Source of the DNA: Clostridiales bacterium
GTDB taxonomy: Bacteria > Bacillota > Clostridia > Saccharofermentanales > Saccharofermentanaceae
Length of the DNA: 62,415 nt
Direction: 5' to 3'
NCBI GenBank assembly: GCA_017620475.1
Contig: JAFZQI010000019.1
Span: 1 to 62,415 of the forward strand
Shown here: piece by piece, positions 38,725-47,512 of the stretch
How positions within the stretch are numbered: position 1 is the first letter of the stretch
How the letters are laid out: each line of letters begins with the position of its first letter
Notes under the pieces: model-generated
What the model saw: only the letters and a program-made list of their open reading frames with translations
What the model was told of the DNA's origin: nothing
The model's database searches: none
Made by a program: the position numbers and the translations under genes

Positions 38725-38772
38725 CCGGGTTTGAGAATAACACGATAAGGAAAAGAAACGGGAGGATTTAGA

Positions 38773-39234
38773 ATGTTTCGATTTGTATTAGAAGCGGATG
38801 CAGCTACGGACGCTAATCCGCTGATCATGGTGGCGATTTTCGCCGTATTTGTCATTCTTTGGTATGTGATTGCATTACGTCCGCAAAGAAAGAAAGAGAA
38901 GGAACTTCGTGAGAAGATCGAGAAAATGCGCGTTGGCGATCAGGTCGTGACGATTGGCGGTCTGGTAGGCAAGGTTGCAAACATCCGTGATGATGAGGTC
39001 ACGATCATGACATCTGCGGCCAATACGCTGGTGACGTTTAAGAAGTCTGCCGTGAACTCGATCGTGTCTCGTGACGCGAAACCGGAAGATACCGAGTCTT
39101 CAAAAGAAGAGAAGAAGCCGGGTAAACTGGTTCTGAAGAAGAAAGAGAAAGAATCGTCTGAAGACGAAGATACAGCAAAAGAAACAGAAATCGTTGAAAA
39201 GGAAGATAACGGACTCGGAACCCCTAAGGACTAA
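38773..39234 (+). CDS. yajC: preprotein translocase subunit YajC with extended charged tail
   Basis: An accessory of the SecDF-YidC complex. The 153-residue protein has one transmembrane helix (about 17-37), the family motif RPQRKKEKE, and the GDQVVTIGGLVGKV beta segment near 55-70. The last 50 residues are a Lys/Glu-rich low-complexity tail, which makes it longer than the usual 90-110 residues. GGGAGG precedes the ATG. secDF is not adjacent here. dnaG follows after 14 bp. Confidence 0.92.
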   Translation: MFRFVLEADAATDANPLIMVAIFAVFVILWYVIALRPQRKKEKELREKIEKMRVGDQVVTIGGLVGKVANIRDDEVTIMTSAANTLVTFKKSAVNSIVSRDAKPEDTESSKEEKKPGKLVLKKKEKESSEDEDTAKETEIVEKEDNGLGTPKD

Positions 39235-39248
39235 AAGGATAGAACAAA

Positions 39249-41120
39249 ATGAGCAACGGCCGCGGCGGAATCCCCAATGAAGTAGTGGAAGAAATCATTT
39301 CCCGAAGCGACATCGTTTCGGTCGTGGGCCAATATGTGCAGTTTACGAAGAGCTCGGGACAGAATATGTTCGGGCTCTGTCCTTTTCACTCGGAAGATAC
39401 GCCGTCTTTTTCTGTGAATGTGAATAAGCAGATCTATTACTGTTTCGGTTGCCATAAAGGCGGAAACGTAGTCAACTTCATAAAGGAGATCGAGCATCTG
39501 ACTTATTTCGAAGCCCTGAAATTCCTTGCGGAGAAGACCGGTGTTACGATCCCCGAACCGGATGATGCCAATTACAGAAGAGATGAGCAGATGCGCAAAC
39601 GCCTGAAAGAAGCTCTTCTTGAGGCGGCAAGGTATTACTATGCCAGCTTCAGATCCCCAAAGGGAGATGTGGCAAGGGAATACCTCAAGAAAAGGGCGAT
39701 CTCGCCGAAAACGGCGACCAGGTTCGGGCTGGGATATGCTCCCAACGAGTGGAACGGGCTTTATAATCACCTGATTTCGAAAGGCTTTACGGTCAACGAG
39801 ATCCAGAAATCGGGGCTTTTCGTAACGAAGAACGGAAAGACCTTTGATCTTTTCCGTGGTCGGCTGATGTTCCCGATCTTTAATGCCATGGGTGAATTGA
39901 TCGCGTTCGGAGGACGTATTATCGGTGACGGACAGCCGAAGTATGTCAATTCTCCGGAAACACCGGTCTACCAGAAGCAAAGGAACCTCTATGCGCTGAA
40001 TTTTGCTAAACAGGCGAAAATGAAGAGGATCATTGTGGTGGAAGGCTATATGGATGTCATTTCCATGCATCAGGCAGGGGTCACCAATACGGTCGCCTCT
40101 CTAGGCACGGCGCTAACGGAGCGGCAGCTGGATCTTCTTGAGAGATACTGTGAAGAGGTAGTGCTTTTCTATGATTCGGACCGGGCGGGTCAGAATGCCG
40201 CTGTGCGTGGTTTGAAGATGCTGATGCAGCGTAAGAAAAAGCATACAGGTCTGACGATGCAGGTGCGCGTAGCCAAGGTGCCGAATGGCAAGGATCCGGA
40301 TGAATTTATCCGCGAATTCGGAAAAGATGAATTTGCCAAGGTGGTTGAGCAGGCGGTTCCCGTTTTGGAGTATCTGGTGGATTCGGCGCACAAACAAAGC
40401 ATGGAGAGCGGAAGATTCGACCCGGTCGTTTTCCAGCAGCTGATATCTGAATACCTTTCCTGGGAAGATAATATGATCCTTCGTGAAAGAGCGGCCTATC
40501 AAGCGGCGCAGATCCTCGGTGTATCCGCAGCGTCTGTTCTTGCCGAGGTCGGCAAGCATTCACAGCAAAGTCATGAAGAAGCCATTATGCGATCGAAAAT
40601 AGAGGTGGAGAAACAGACGGAGCTCCTGCCGCAGAAACAGGTCGGGGAGACGGCTACGCGTGATGAACTGGTGCTGGTATGTCTTCTTTCCATGCTGGGA
40701 GAGAGTTATCCGGCGTTTGTCGAAAAATATCATGACGCACCGCTGGTGACGGATTTTACGATGGGCTCGATGAGGACGATCGTTTCGGAGATCCTGCCTG
40801 TTCTGGCGAGCGGAAAAATGGACGCGAACCGGCTGATCATGGCGGGGGAAAACCTGATCCTGAATCAGCGCTCGGCCAGAGATACGCTCTCTGAAGCACT
40901 GATGAGCGTTCAATACGGGGATAGTTTGAAATCTCTTATGGAACACACGATCGGGTATCTCTATCGTGTGCGTCTTTCGGTTTATACAAAGCAGAAGGAT
41001 GAACTGGCCAAGAGGCTGGATACCATGCCGGACGGTCCGGATCGTGAGGCCACGGCCGCGGCGCTTCGGAATACGCTGGAGTATCTGAAGTTTCTCAAGG
41101 AAAAAACGGGTAAGTCGTAA
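39249..41120 (+). CDS. dnaG: DNA primase
   Basis: Synthesises RNA primers for replication. The 623-residue protein has the N-terminal CHC2 zinc finger (CPFHSEDTPSF then YYCFGCHKGG, about 40-66), the catalytic Toprim core with VVEGYMDVIS near 263 and FYDSDRAGQNAA near 308, and a C-terminal helicase-binding region. AAGGA precedes the ATG. In many Firmicutes rpoD follows dnaG; here trmK follows directly after 2 bp. Confidence 0.97.
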   Translation: MSNGRGGIPNEVVEEIISRSDIVSVVGQYVQFTKSSGQNMFGLCPFHSEDTPSFSVNVNKQIYYCFGCHKGGNVVNFIKEIEHLTYFEALKFLAEKTGVTIPEPDDANYRRDEQMRKRLKEALLEAARYYYASFRSPKGDVAREYLKKRAISPKTATRFGLGYAPNEWNGLYNHLISKGFTVNEIQKSGLFVTKNGKTFDLFRGRLMFPIFNAMGELIAFGGRIIGDGQPKYVNSPETPVYQKQRNLYALNFAKQAKMKRIIVVEGYMDVISMHQAGVTNTVASLGTALTERQLDLLERYCEEVVLFYDSDRAGQNAAVRGLKMLMQRKKKHTGLTMQVRVAKVPNGKDPDEFIREFGKDEFAKVVEQAVPVLEYLVDSAHKQSMESGRFDPVVFQQLISEYLSWEDNMILRERAAYQAAQILGVSAASVLAEVGKHSQQSHEEAIMRSKIEVEKQTELLPQKQVGETATRDELVLVCLLSMLGESYPAFVEKYHDAPLVTDFTMGSMRTIVSEILPVLASGKMDANRLIMAGENLILNQRSARDTLSEALMSVQYGDSLKSLMEHTIGYLYRVRLSVYTKQKDELAKRLDTMPDGPDREATAAALRNTLEYLKFLKEKTGKS

Positions 41121-41122
41121 AT

Positions 41123-41812
41123 ATGAATGCTCTTTCTGCATTATCTGAACGTTTGTCAACGGTGGCATCGCTGATCCCCTCCTGTGAGATCGTAGTCGAT
41201 GTGGGATCGGATCATGGAAAATTGAGCGCGTGGTGTTTACAAAGCGGGCGATGCAAAAGGATCGTTGCGACGGATATTCATAAGCTTCCCGCCGAACGGA
41301 CAAGAGAGAAACTTTTCGTTGAGGGACTTTCGGAGCAAAGCGAAGTGCGGGTCGCCGACGGACTCTCGGGAGTGGAACTTCAATCGGATATGACCGTGGT
41401 GATTGCCGGTATGGGAGGATTAGAGATCTGTAAGATACTGCGGGAAGCGATGGACTCTTGCGAAAATACTGCCGGCGGAAAGAAAGGCTTTCCCGTGGGG
41501 GTGACGCTGGTACTTCAGCCTCAGAGGTCTTTATATGAAGTTCGGGAGTTCTTAAGTGAGATGGGATTCCTGATCAAAGAAGAAAAGATCGCAAGGGAAG
41601 AGAAGCATTTCTATCCGGTGATGCAGGTGGAGTATACGGAAAAGCCGTACGCGCTGTCGGATGATGAGAAGTTCTTCGGGCCGTTCATCCTGGAGAAACG
41701 GGTAGAGAATTACGGGGCGTATATGGAACATGAGCATAATGTGATGAAAAAACGGGCGCTGGGAGATAAGCGCTGTGAAGAAATATTGAAGAAGTGGGAG
41801 AAATACGTATGA
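41123..41812 (+). CDS. trmK: tRNA (adenine(22)-N(1))-methyltransferase TrmK
   Basis: A class I SAM-dependent methyltransferase of 229 residues that makes m1A22 in tRNA. The SAM-binding motif I is VDVGSDHGKLS near residues 25-35, with ATDIHKLP after it, and VIAGMGGLEICKIL near 93-106. It starts 2 bp after the dnaG stop and overlaps the following Nif3-like gene by ATGA. The trmK/Nif3 pairing is conserved in Firmicutes. Confidence 0.94.
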   Translation: MNALSALSERLSTVASLIPSCEIVVDVGSDHGKLSAWCLQSGRCKRIVATDIHKLPAERTREKLFVEGLSEQSEVRVADGLSGVELQSDMTVVIAGMGGLEICKILREAMDSCENTAGGKKGFPVGVTLVLQPQRSLYEVREFLSEMGFLIKEEKIAREEKHFYPVMQVEYTEKPYALSDDEKFFGPFILEKRVENYGAYMEHEHNVMKKRALGDKRCEEILKKWEKYV

Positions 41813-42579
41813 GTCGGATCTATACAGTACAGGATGTAATCGCGAGAATGGAGAAGATTGCACCGGCGGAGCTTGCCTGTGAGTGGGATCACGTCGGTCT
41901 GATGATCGGTGATGCAAGCGCCGAGGTTAAAGGCATCTTGCTGGCATTGGATGTGAATGATGCTGCAATCGATGCGGCCCTCGAAAACGGCGCAAATATG
42001 ATCATTACGCATCATCCGTTTTTTTTCGACCCGGTGACTGAGATCGATTACCGGACGCCGCGCGGAGCCAATATCCGGAAATTGATTTCCAATGATATTC
42101 ATGTTTTCTCCGCGCATACGAACCTGGACCGTGCAGCAACCGGTGTGAATCATGCGCTGGCTGAGAAACTGGAACTGGTCATGCCGACGAGTCTTGTAGG
42201 CGTAGATGTAGGATTATGCTGCAGTGTCGGACAGGAATCGATGACGCTCTTTGGATTTGCAGATCTGGTTAAGGAGAAACTGGGGGCAAGCGGCCTGATT
42301 TTCAACACGGATAAGGAACGGGAAGTATCACGGGTCTTCGTGCAGGGCGGTGCTTTTGACGAGGAATCGATACCGGTATTAAAGCTTTATCGAGTGGATG
42401 TGGTGGTAACAGGAGAAATGAAACATCACCATATGCTGGAACTGGAAGATGCGGGGATCGCGGTGATCGTTGCCGGACACGAAGTTACAGAACGCATAGT
42501 TATGCCAAGTCTTCAGGAACAGCTTTTGCGCAAAATGCCGAAATTGCCGATAAGCGTGTATGAAGGACACAAATGGTAA
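41809..42579 (+). CDS. Nif3-like dinuclear metal center protein
   Basis: The 256-residue protein belongs to the Nif3/YqfO (GTP cyclohydrolase I type 2 homolog) family. Metal-binding residues are visible in ITHHPFFF near 66-73, the HTNLDRA block near 103 and the HEVTE block near the C-terminus. It lacks the inserted middle domain of the long B. subtilis YqfO. Function in bacteria is not established. The ATG at 41809 overlaps the trmK stop; a GTG at 41794 is less likely. Confidence 0.93.
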   Translation: MSRIYTVQDVIARMEKIAPAELACEWDHVGLMIGDASAEVKGILLALDVNDAAIDAALENGANMIITHHPFFFDPVTEIDYRTPRGANIRKLISNDIHVFSAHTNLDRAATGVNHALAEKLELVMPTSLVGVDVGLCCSVGQESMTLFGFADLVKEKLGASGLIFNTDKEREVSRVFVQGGAFDEESIPVLKLYRVDVVVTGEMKHHHMLELEDAGIAVIVAGHEVTERIVMPSLQEQLLRKMPKLPISVYEGHKW

Positions 42580-42612
42580 GGAAAATCGGTAGAACAAGCG
42601 TGAAGGTTCGGG

Positions 42613-42618
42613 TATAAT
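42613..42618 (+). promoter_or_regulatory. -10 box of the RNase P RNA gene
   Basis: TATAAT lies 9 bp before the mature 5' end estimated from stem P1. The -35 region is weak. Confidence 0.6.
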
Positions 42619-42626
42619 ATATCTTG

Positions 42627-42988
42627 TTTTCTGAGCTGGACCGGATGATCGCGGGCACAGGTGCCGAAAGGCCGTGCGTGAGGAAAGTCCGGGCTCCATA
42701 GGACAAGGGTGCCGGGCAGTTCCCGGTGAAGGTAACTTTAAGGAAAGTGCAACAGAAAAGAAAACCGCCGTTTCTTTCGGGGAGCGGTAAGGATGAAAAG
42801 GCGAGGTAAGAGCTCACCGGCGGTGCGGTAACGTACCGGCCTTGTAAACCCCACCCGGAGCAACGCCATGGAGAGACATTACTGTGGTCCGCAGGTCTTG
42901 AGGAGGCGGCTTGAGCCGGAATGAGAGTTCCGGCCTAGATAGATGATCATTCTCGACAGAACCCGGCTTACAGGTTCAACTCGGAAAA
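42627..42988 (+). ncRNA. rnpB: RNase P RNA
   Basis: The catalytic RNA of RNase P, which matures tRNA 5' ends. The conserved core GAGGAAAGTCCGGGCTCC is at about 42680 and the matching 3' core ACAGAACCCGGCTTACAG at about 42957-42974. The ends pair as stem P1: TTTTCTGAGCTGGACC (42627-42642) with GGTTCAACTCGGAAAA (42973-42988), allowing G-U pairs. The length is typical of ancestral type A RNA. The GAGGTAAGAGCTCACCGG segment near 42804 is the conserved specificity-domain region. Confidence 0.96.
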
Positions 42989-43043
42989 TGTATTGAAAAA
43001 CAAGCGTTTCGTGCGCGAGAAAATAAGAAAGAAGGATAAATAC

Positions 43044-44216
43044 ATGGCAGAATCGTATCTTAGTCGCGGAGTTTCTCCTACAAAGGATGATGTGAAGAAG
43101 GCTGTAGCCAATCAGGACAAGGGAGCTTTCCCGGGTGCTTTCTGCAAGCTGATCGATGATCTTGCCGGCGATCCGGATTATTGTACGGCGATCCATGCGG
43201 ACGGAGCAGGTACGAAATCTTCCGTAGCATATATTGCATATCGTGAGACAGGAGATCTGAAGTGGTTCCGCGGGATCGCGCAGGATTCCCTGGTCATGAA
43301 TACAGACGATCTTGCCTGTGTTGGCGCACTTGAGAAATTGTCGCTTTCTAATACTATCGGCCGTAATGCCCATCGTGTAGACGGAAAGTGCATCGCGGCT
43401 GTGATCGAAGGATATAACAGCATCGTTTCTAAACTTCAGGATATGGGATTCGACATTTCCATGTGTGGCGGTGAAACGGCAGATGTAGGTGACCTTGTGC
43501 GAACGCTTATCGTTGACTCCACGCTGGTCACCCGTGTTGCCAAGAAAAATGTTATCAATGCCGCGAATATCAAGCCCGGACATGTGATCGTGGGTCTGGC
43601 TTCTTTCGGACAGGCTACATATGAGGATTCATATAACTCGGGAATTTCCAGTAATGGCCTTACGGCTGCCCGCCATATGCTTCTTTGCAAAGACTATCTC
43701 CGTGAGTATCCGGAATCTGTTTCCGAGACAATCCCGGAAGATAAGGTATACTGCGGTAAGTTCCGCCTTACGGACAAGCTCCCGAATAGTGAGCAGACCG
43801 TGGCGGAGGCGATCCTTTCTCCGACACGTACATATCTGCCGGTCGTTCGTGATGTGCTGGATTCCTACCGTGAGTCGATTTCGGGTATTATCCACTGCAC
43901 CGGTGGCGGACAGGCCAAGTGCCGTGATTTCGGAAAGAATATCCGTATCATCAAGGATAACCTTTTCGCATTCCCGCCGATCTTCCAGGCCATCTATGAA
44001 TCGGGCGAGATCCCGATGAAGGAGATGTATCAGGTCTTTAACTGCGGCCACAGAATGGAATTCTATTGCGACGAAAGCGTAGCAGAGGGTATCATTGCTA
44101 TCGCGAAGAAATACAATATTGAAGGCCGTATCGTAGGACGCGTAGAGGCACTCCCTGAAGGTTCGGAGAACCAGGTCGTTATCCGTGCCAATGGTGAAGA
44201 GTTTATCTACGGCTGA
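43044..44216 (+). CDS. purM: PurM-family AIR synthase (phosphoribosylformylglycinamidine cyclo-ligase-like)
   Basis: The 390-residue protein has the PurM hallmarks ADGAGTKSS (near 48-56), DDLACVGA near 88, and CGGETADVGDL near 146-156 with ATP/substrate-binding residues. It is longer than the 340-residue E. coli enzyme and diverges at both ends, matching the long PurM type seen in some anaerobes. It is predicted to close the imidazole ring in purine synthesis. No other pur gene is near; it follows rnpB. The ATG at 43044 follows AAGGA; an in-frame TTG at 42993 has no site. Confidence 0.8.
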   Translation: MAESYLSRGVSPTKDDVKKAVANQDKGAFPGAFCKLIDDLAGDPDYCTAIHADGAGTKSSVAYIAYRETGDLKWFRGIAQDSLVMNTDDLACVGALEKLSLSNTIGRNAHRVDGKCIAAVIEGYNSIVSKLQDMGFDISMCGGETADVGDLVRTLIVDSTLVTRVAKKNVINAANIKPGHVIVGLASFGQATYEDSYNSGISSNGLTAARHMLLCKDYLREYPESVSETIPEDKVYCGKFRLTDKLPNSEQTVAEAILSPTRTYLPVVRDVLDSYRESISGIIHCTGGGQAKCRDFGKNIRIIKDNLFAFPPIFQAIYESGEIPMKEMYQVFNCGHRMEFYCDESVAEGIIAIAKKYNIEGRIVGRVEALPEGSENQVVIRANGEEFIYG

Positions 44217-44217
44217 T

Positions 44218-45102
44218 ATGATGAGCAAGTGTTCCGGTTCTGGTCGCACCATCGCGTTTGTGATGGTACTGGTGTTCATGTTGCCGATGATAGGTTTATG
44301 GCTTACATCATGTTCCCTCGGCAGCATGCCTTCTCGGACTTCTTCTGTGACAGACGGTTCCGGGTCGAAAACTGATTCTTCTTCTGATCCTTCAGTCACA
44401 TCCGATGAAGAAACGGCGCCTTCGAGAGACATTTCTTCAGAAATGGCGGCAATTGCGGATGAGTACATGTCAGTACTTCTTATGGGGGATAAGGAGGCAA
44501 CGGCTGAGCGGTGGAAACTTTCTGAGGCTGAAGTTCTTCCAAGTACCTACGAAAGCGATGGCTCGATCTACCTTACACTATGCGCAAATTCCCGGTATAC
44601 GTACGGGACTCTGTCTACCTCAGACTATACCAACTACAATATGGATGTGACATGGGAAGTTCCGGATATCCGAGGCTGTATCGATGAAGTCCTTCTCGAT
44701 GAAAACTTCATGTATCAGGTGACACAGGGCTGGATTCTGGCGGCCGATGATCCTGACAAGGAAGTCGAGACGTATGCGCTGATGTGGAACGTCATCATGC
44801 TGGAAGCCTGTGTGAGGATCAAGCAGGGAACATATACCGGTACGGTACTTGTAACGGATTATTTCTCTTTCCACGACAACGGGGAAGGGAAATGGCTCTG
44901 TACCAGGATCCCCGAATTCGGCAAGTATTGCAGTAAAGACAGTTACATGATCCGTCTTTCCTACATGGATCCGTTCTCCATTTATTCCATGATGCAGAAG
45001 TATGGCACAGCAATGGTCGCCAACGAATTGATCACTCAGGAAAAACTGGATGAAGTCTTAGAGAAAAGGAAGGAAGCGATCCTGCAAAACGAAGCGGAAT
45101 GA
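44218..45102 (+). CDS. predicted lipoprotein, function unknown
   Basis: The 294-residue protein has an N-terminal signal with a rather long n-region, a hydrophobic stretch and a lipobox LTSC near residue 35, followed by a Ser/Thr-rich spacer (about 42-75) and a soluble domain (about 80-294). No catalytic motif is recognised. The ATG at 44218 overlaps nothing but lies right after the purM stop, so it may be coupled. No good ribosome-binding site is seen. Confidence 0.7.
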   Translation: MMSKCSGSGRTIAFVMVLVFMLPMIGLWLTSCSLGSMPSRTSSVTDGSGSKTDSSSDPSVTSDEETAPSRDISSEMAAIADEYMSVLLMGDKEATAERWKLSEAEVLPSTYESDGSIYLTLCANSRYTYGTLSTSDYTNYNMDVTWEVPDIRGCIDEVLLDENFMYQVTQGWILAADDPDKEVETYALMWNVIMLEACVRIKQGTYTGTVLVTDYFSFHDNGEGKWLCTRIPEFGKYCSKDSYMIRLSYMDPFSIYSMMQKYGTAMVANELITQEKLDEVLEKRKEAILQNEAE

Positions 45103-45118
45103 ACGCGCTTTTCTTAAC

Positions 45119-45143
45119 TTGAATATTCTTTCTCTATATTCAA
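45119..45143. other. inverted repeat before the tRNA-Lys promoter
   Basis: TTGAATAT (45119-45126) and ATATTCAA (45136-45143) with a 9-nt spacer. It ends 8 bp before the -35 box. No T-run follows. Confidence 0.45.
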
Positions 45144-45151
45144 AAAATGTG

Positions 45152-45180
45152 TTGACATCGGTGAATTACATCGTTATAAT
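45152..45180 (+). promoter_or_regulatory. tRNA-Lys promoter
   Basis: TTGACA (45152-45157), 17-bp spacer, TATAAT (45175-45180): full consensus. Confidence 0.95.
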
Positions 45181-45221
45181 AATCAACGTTCGCTGAAGAA
45201 CAAGTTCTTCAAACAACAGAT

Positions 45222-45297
45222 GTACCTTTAGCTCAGTTGGTAGAGCAACTGACTCTTAATCAGTGGGCCCAGGGTTCGAGTCCCTGAAGGTGCACCA
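45222..45297 (+). tRNA. tRNA-Lys (anticodon CTT)
   Basis: Cloverleaf: acceptor GTACCTT with AAGGTGC (one T-G pair), D arm GCTC/GAGC, anticodon arm ACTGA-CTCTTAA-TCAGT giving CTT, T arm CAGGG-TTCGAGT-CCCTG and encoded CCA. Confidence 0.97.
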
Positions 45298-45329
45298 GAG
45301 AGACCGCTTCAATGAAGCGGTCTTTTTTT
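45298..45329 (+). terminator. terminator of tRNA-Lys
   Basis: AGACCGCTTC pairs with GAAGCGGTCT across a 3-nt loop, followed by a run of T. Confidence 0.93.
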
Positions 45330-45358
45330 GTTTTTCGTGCGCGGGAAGAGAAGGAGTG

Positions 45359-45367
45359 TGCTATAAT
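45359..45367 (+). promoter_or_regulatory. extended -10 promoter of metY
   Basis: TGC followed by TATAAT is an extended -10 element 47 bp before the metY start. No -35 box is evident. Confidence 0.6.
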
Positions 45368-45413
45368 CTGATGTACGGCATCTTGAGGTGCCGGATACAA
45401 GGAGGAAGTAAGC

Positions 45414-46697
45414 ATGGATAACAAATTCAGTATTGAAACCAATTGTGTGCAGGGTGCATATCAGCCGAAGAACGGTGAGTCGAGAGTCATGCCGATCGTA
45501 CAGAGTACGACCTGGAAGTATTCTACTACCGAGCAGATGGGACGTCTCTTTGACCTTGAGGAGAGCGGTTATTTCTACACACGTCTGGCCAACCCCACAA
45601 GTGACCTCGTAGCAGCGAAGATCTGCATGCTCGAAGGCGGTGTGGCAGCGATGCTGACTTCTTCCGGTCAGGCAGCCAACTTCTATTCGATCTTTAATCT
45701 CTGCTCCGCCGGCGACCATATTGTTTGCTCTTCGGCGCTCTATGGCGGAACCTATAATCTGTTCGCCCACACCATCAAGAAGATGGGGATCGACGCGACA
45801 TTCGTATCGCCTGACGCAACAGCAGAAGAGATCGAAGCAGCGATCCGGCCGAATACCAAGCTCGTTTTCGGTGAGACCATCGCTAACCCGGCTCTGAATG
45901 TTCTCGATATCGAGACATTTGCGAAGACTGCCCATAAGAACGGACTTCCGTTTATGATCGATAACACGTTTGCTACGCCGATCAACTGCCGTCCGATCGA
46001 GTGGGGTGCGGATATCGTGATCCATTCCACCACCAAGTACATGGATGGTCATGCCACATCCGTAGGTGGCTGCATCGTTGATGCAGGTACATTTGACTGG
46101 ACCAAATATCCGGAGCGCTTCGCAGGACTGGTTGAGCCGGACGAGACGTATCACGGTGTATCCTATACCGGCCGTTTCGGTAAATCCGCTTTCATCATGA
46201 AGGCCGTTGCCCAGCTGATGCGTGACCTCGGTTCCATCCCGGGCCCGATGAATGCCTTCCTTCTGAACATCGGTCTTGAAACGCTGCACCTTCGTATGCC
46301 GCGTCACTGTGAAAACGCGCTTGCTGTTGCGGAGTATCTGCAGAATCACCCGAAGATCGCATGGGTATCCTATCCGGGACTTCCGGGCGATAAGGAATAC
46401 GAGAAAGCCAAGAAGTATTGCCCGAACGGTACATGCGGCGTGCTTTCCTTCGGCGTAAAGGGCGGAAGAGAAGCCTGCATCAAGTTCATGGATTCCCTGA
46501 AACTTGCGGCGATCTGCACACACGTTGCAGACTGTAGAACCTGTGTACTGCACCCGGCATCCCATACACACCGTCAGATGAATGATGAAGAGCTTCTGGC
46601 TGCGGGCGTAAGCCCGGATCTCATCCGTTTCTCTACGGGTATCGAGAATAAAGAGGATATCATTGCCGATATCGAGCAGGCACTCGCTAACGTATAA
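45414..46697 (+). CDS. metY: O-acetylhomoserine sulfhydrylase-type PLP enzyme
   Basis: A Cys/Met-metabolism PLP enzyme of 427 residues, the length of O-acetylhomoserine aminocarboxypropyltransferase. The PLP lysine lies in HSTTKYMDGH near residue 208, with the cofactor-binding SSGQAANF near 83 and the MIDNTFATP aspartate near 184. Predicted to make homocysteine from O-acetylhomoserine and sulfide; a methionine gamma-lyase role is the alternative since the two groups are close. GGAGGAAG precedes the ATG. It stands alone after tRNA-Lys. Confidence 0.85.
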   Translation: MDNKFSIETNCVQGAYQPKNGESRVMPIVQSTTWKYSTTEQMGRLFDLEESGYFYTRLANPTSDLVAAKICMLEGGVAAMLTSSGQAANFYSIFNLCSAGDHIVCSSALYGGTYNLFAHTIKKMGIDATFVSPDATAEEIEAAIRPNTKLVFGETIANPALNVLDIETFAKTAHKNGLPFMIDNTFATPINCRPIEWGADIVIHSTTKYMDGHATSVGGCIVDAGTFDWTKYPERFAGLVEPDETYHGVSYTGRFGKSAFIMKAVAQLMRDLGSIPGPMNAFLLNIGLETLHLRMPRHCENALAVAEYLQNHPKIAWVSYPGLPGDKEYEKAKKYCPNGTCGVLSFGVKGGREACIKFMDSLKLAAICTHVADCRTCVLHPASHTHRQMNDEELLAAGVSPDLIRFSTGIENKEDIIADIEQALANV

Positions 46698-46705
46698 GAA
46701 AAAAG

Positions 46706-46719
46706 CGAAATCGATTTCG
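46706..46719. promoter_or_regulatory. palindromic operator upstream of the DUF4867 gene
   Basis: CGAAATCGATTTCG, identical to the core of the palindrome before the xylanase gene (5664-5677). It ends 31 bp before the -10 box here, against 32 bp there. Confidence 0.7.
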
Positions 46720-46733
46720 AAAAAGCATTTCAT

Positions 46734-46770
46734 TTTACGCTCCTTTTATGTAGAATAGAAGGAGCGTAAA
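46734..46770. promoter_or_regulatory. 12-bp inverted repeat around the -10 box of the DUF4867 gene
   Basis: TTTACGCTCCTT (46734-46745) and AAGGAGCGTAAA (46759-46770) are exact complements with a 13-nt spacer that holds the -10 box TAGAAT (46751-46756). It could be a second operator or, as RNA, a weak terminator for metY. Confidence 0.6.
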
Positions 46771-46794
46771 TATTTTCCTAAGGAGGAATATACT

Positions 46795-47430
46795 ATGAAG
46801 ATCTATAGTGTTTTGGACAAGGAATTTGCCCCGTATGGTAAGGTTTTAACGGGTTATGATGTATCCGATCTTCTCGTTGCACTTGATGAGAAGACACCGC
46901 TTCCGGAAGGCGTTGATTATGTAATGAGCTGCGCGGATCTGGAGTACACCAAGGCTTTCGGTCAGCTTCAGAACAATGCTTACGGCGGCATGCCGATCCA
47001 GCTGGGCTACTGCAATGGCCATAACACCAAGCTTAACTGCCTGGAGTATCACCGCGACAGCGAACTGAATATCGGTTCCACCGACTTTATTCTCCTGCTT
47101 GCCAAGGCTGACGATATTATCGATGGTAAGCTCGACACTTCCAAGGTCATGGCTTTTAAGGCGGAAAAAGGACAGGTCGTTGAGGTTTACGAGACTTCTC
47201 TGCACTATGCTCCGTGCTCGGCGAAGAAGGGCGAGGGCTTCAAGGTCGTTATCGTTCTGCCAAAGGGCACCAATGGACCGGTTCCGGCGCTTACGCCTGC
47301 AAACGAAGAAGATAAGTGGATGACTGCCTGCAACAAGTGGCTCCTGGCTCATGAGGAATCCTCTGAAGCTAAGAGCGGTGCTTATGTAGGACTCACAGGT
47401 GTGAATCCGGATATTGCGGATCTGATCTGA
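46795..47430 (+). CDS. DUF4867-like protein, probably sugar-related
   Basis: The 211-residue protein looks like the DUF4867 family, cytoplasmic proteins with a cupin-like beta-rich fold, often found beside sugar-use genes. A GYCNGHNTKLNCLEYH block near 63-78 and LHYAPCSA near 136 hold conserved His, Glu and Cys residues that could bind metal. The function is not established. AAGGAGG precedes the ATG by 7 nt. The shared operator with the xylanase gene suggests a role in xylose or other plant-sugar metabolism; that is inference. Confidence 0.7.
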   Translation: MKIYSVLDKEFAPYGKVLTGYDVSDLLVALDEKTPLPEGVDYVMSCADLEYTKAFGQLQNNAYGGMPIQLGYCNGHNTKLNCLEYHRDSELNIGSTDFILLLAKADDIIDGKLDTSKVMAFKAEKGQVVEVYETSLHYAPCSAKKGEGFKVVIVLPKGTNGPVPALTPANEEDKWMTACNKWLLAHEESSEAKSGAYVGLTGVNPDIADLI

Positions 47431-47444
47431 TCACATAAACTCAA

Positions 47445-47512
47445 AGTAAAAAGAATATCTCTCCTGCGACTTCAAACAGTTTGACTCGTCGCAGGAGAGA
47501 TTTCTTTTTACT
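47445..47512 (+). terminator. terminator after the DUF4867 gene, copy F1
   Basis: AGTAAAAAGAA with TATCTCTCCTGCGAC pairs with GTCGCAGGAGAGAT then TTCTTTTTACT, a stem of about 25 bp with one mismatch. A near-identical copy lies at 48398-48476. Confidence 0.88.

Noticed and set aside
45300..45413. Possible SAM riboswitch before metY
   Set aside because: Only about 45 nt separate the -10 box from the start codon, too short for a SAM riboswitch, and no conserved core is seen.
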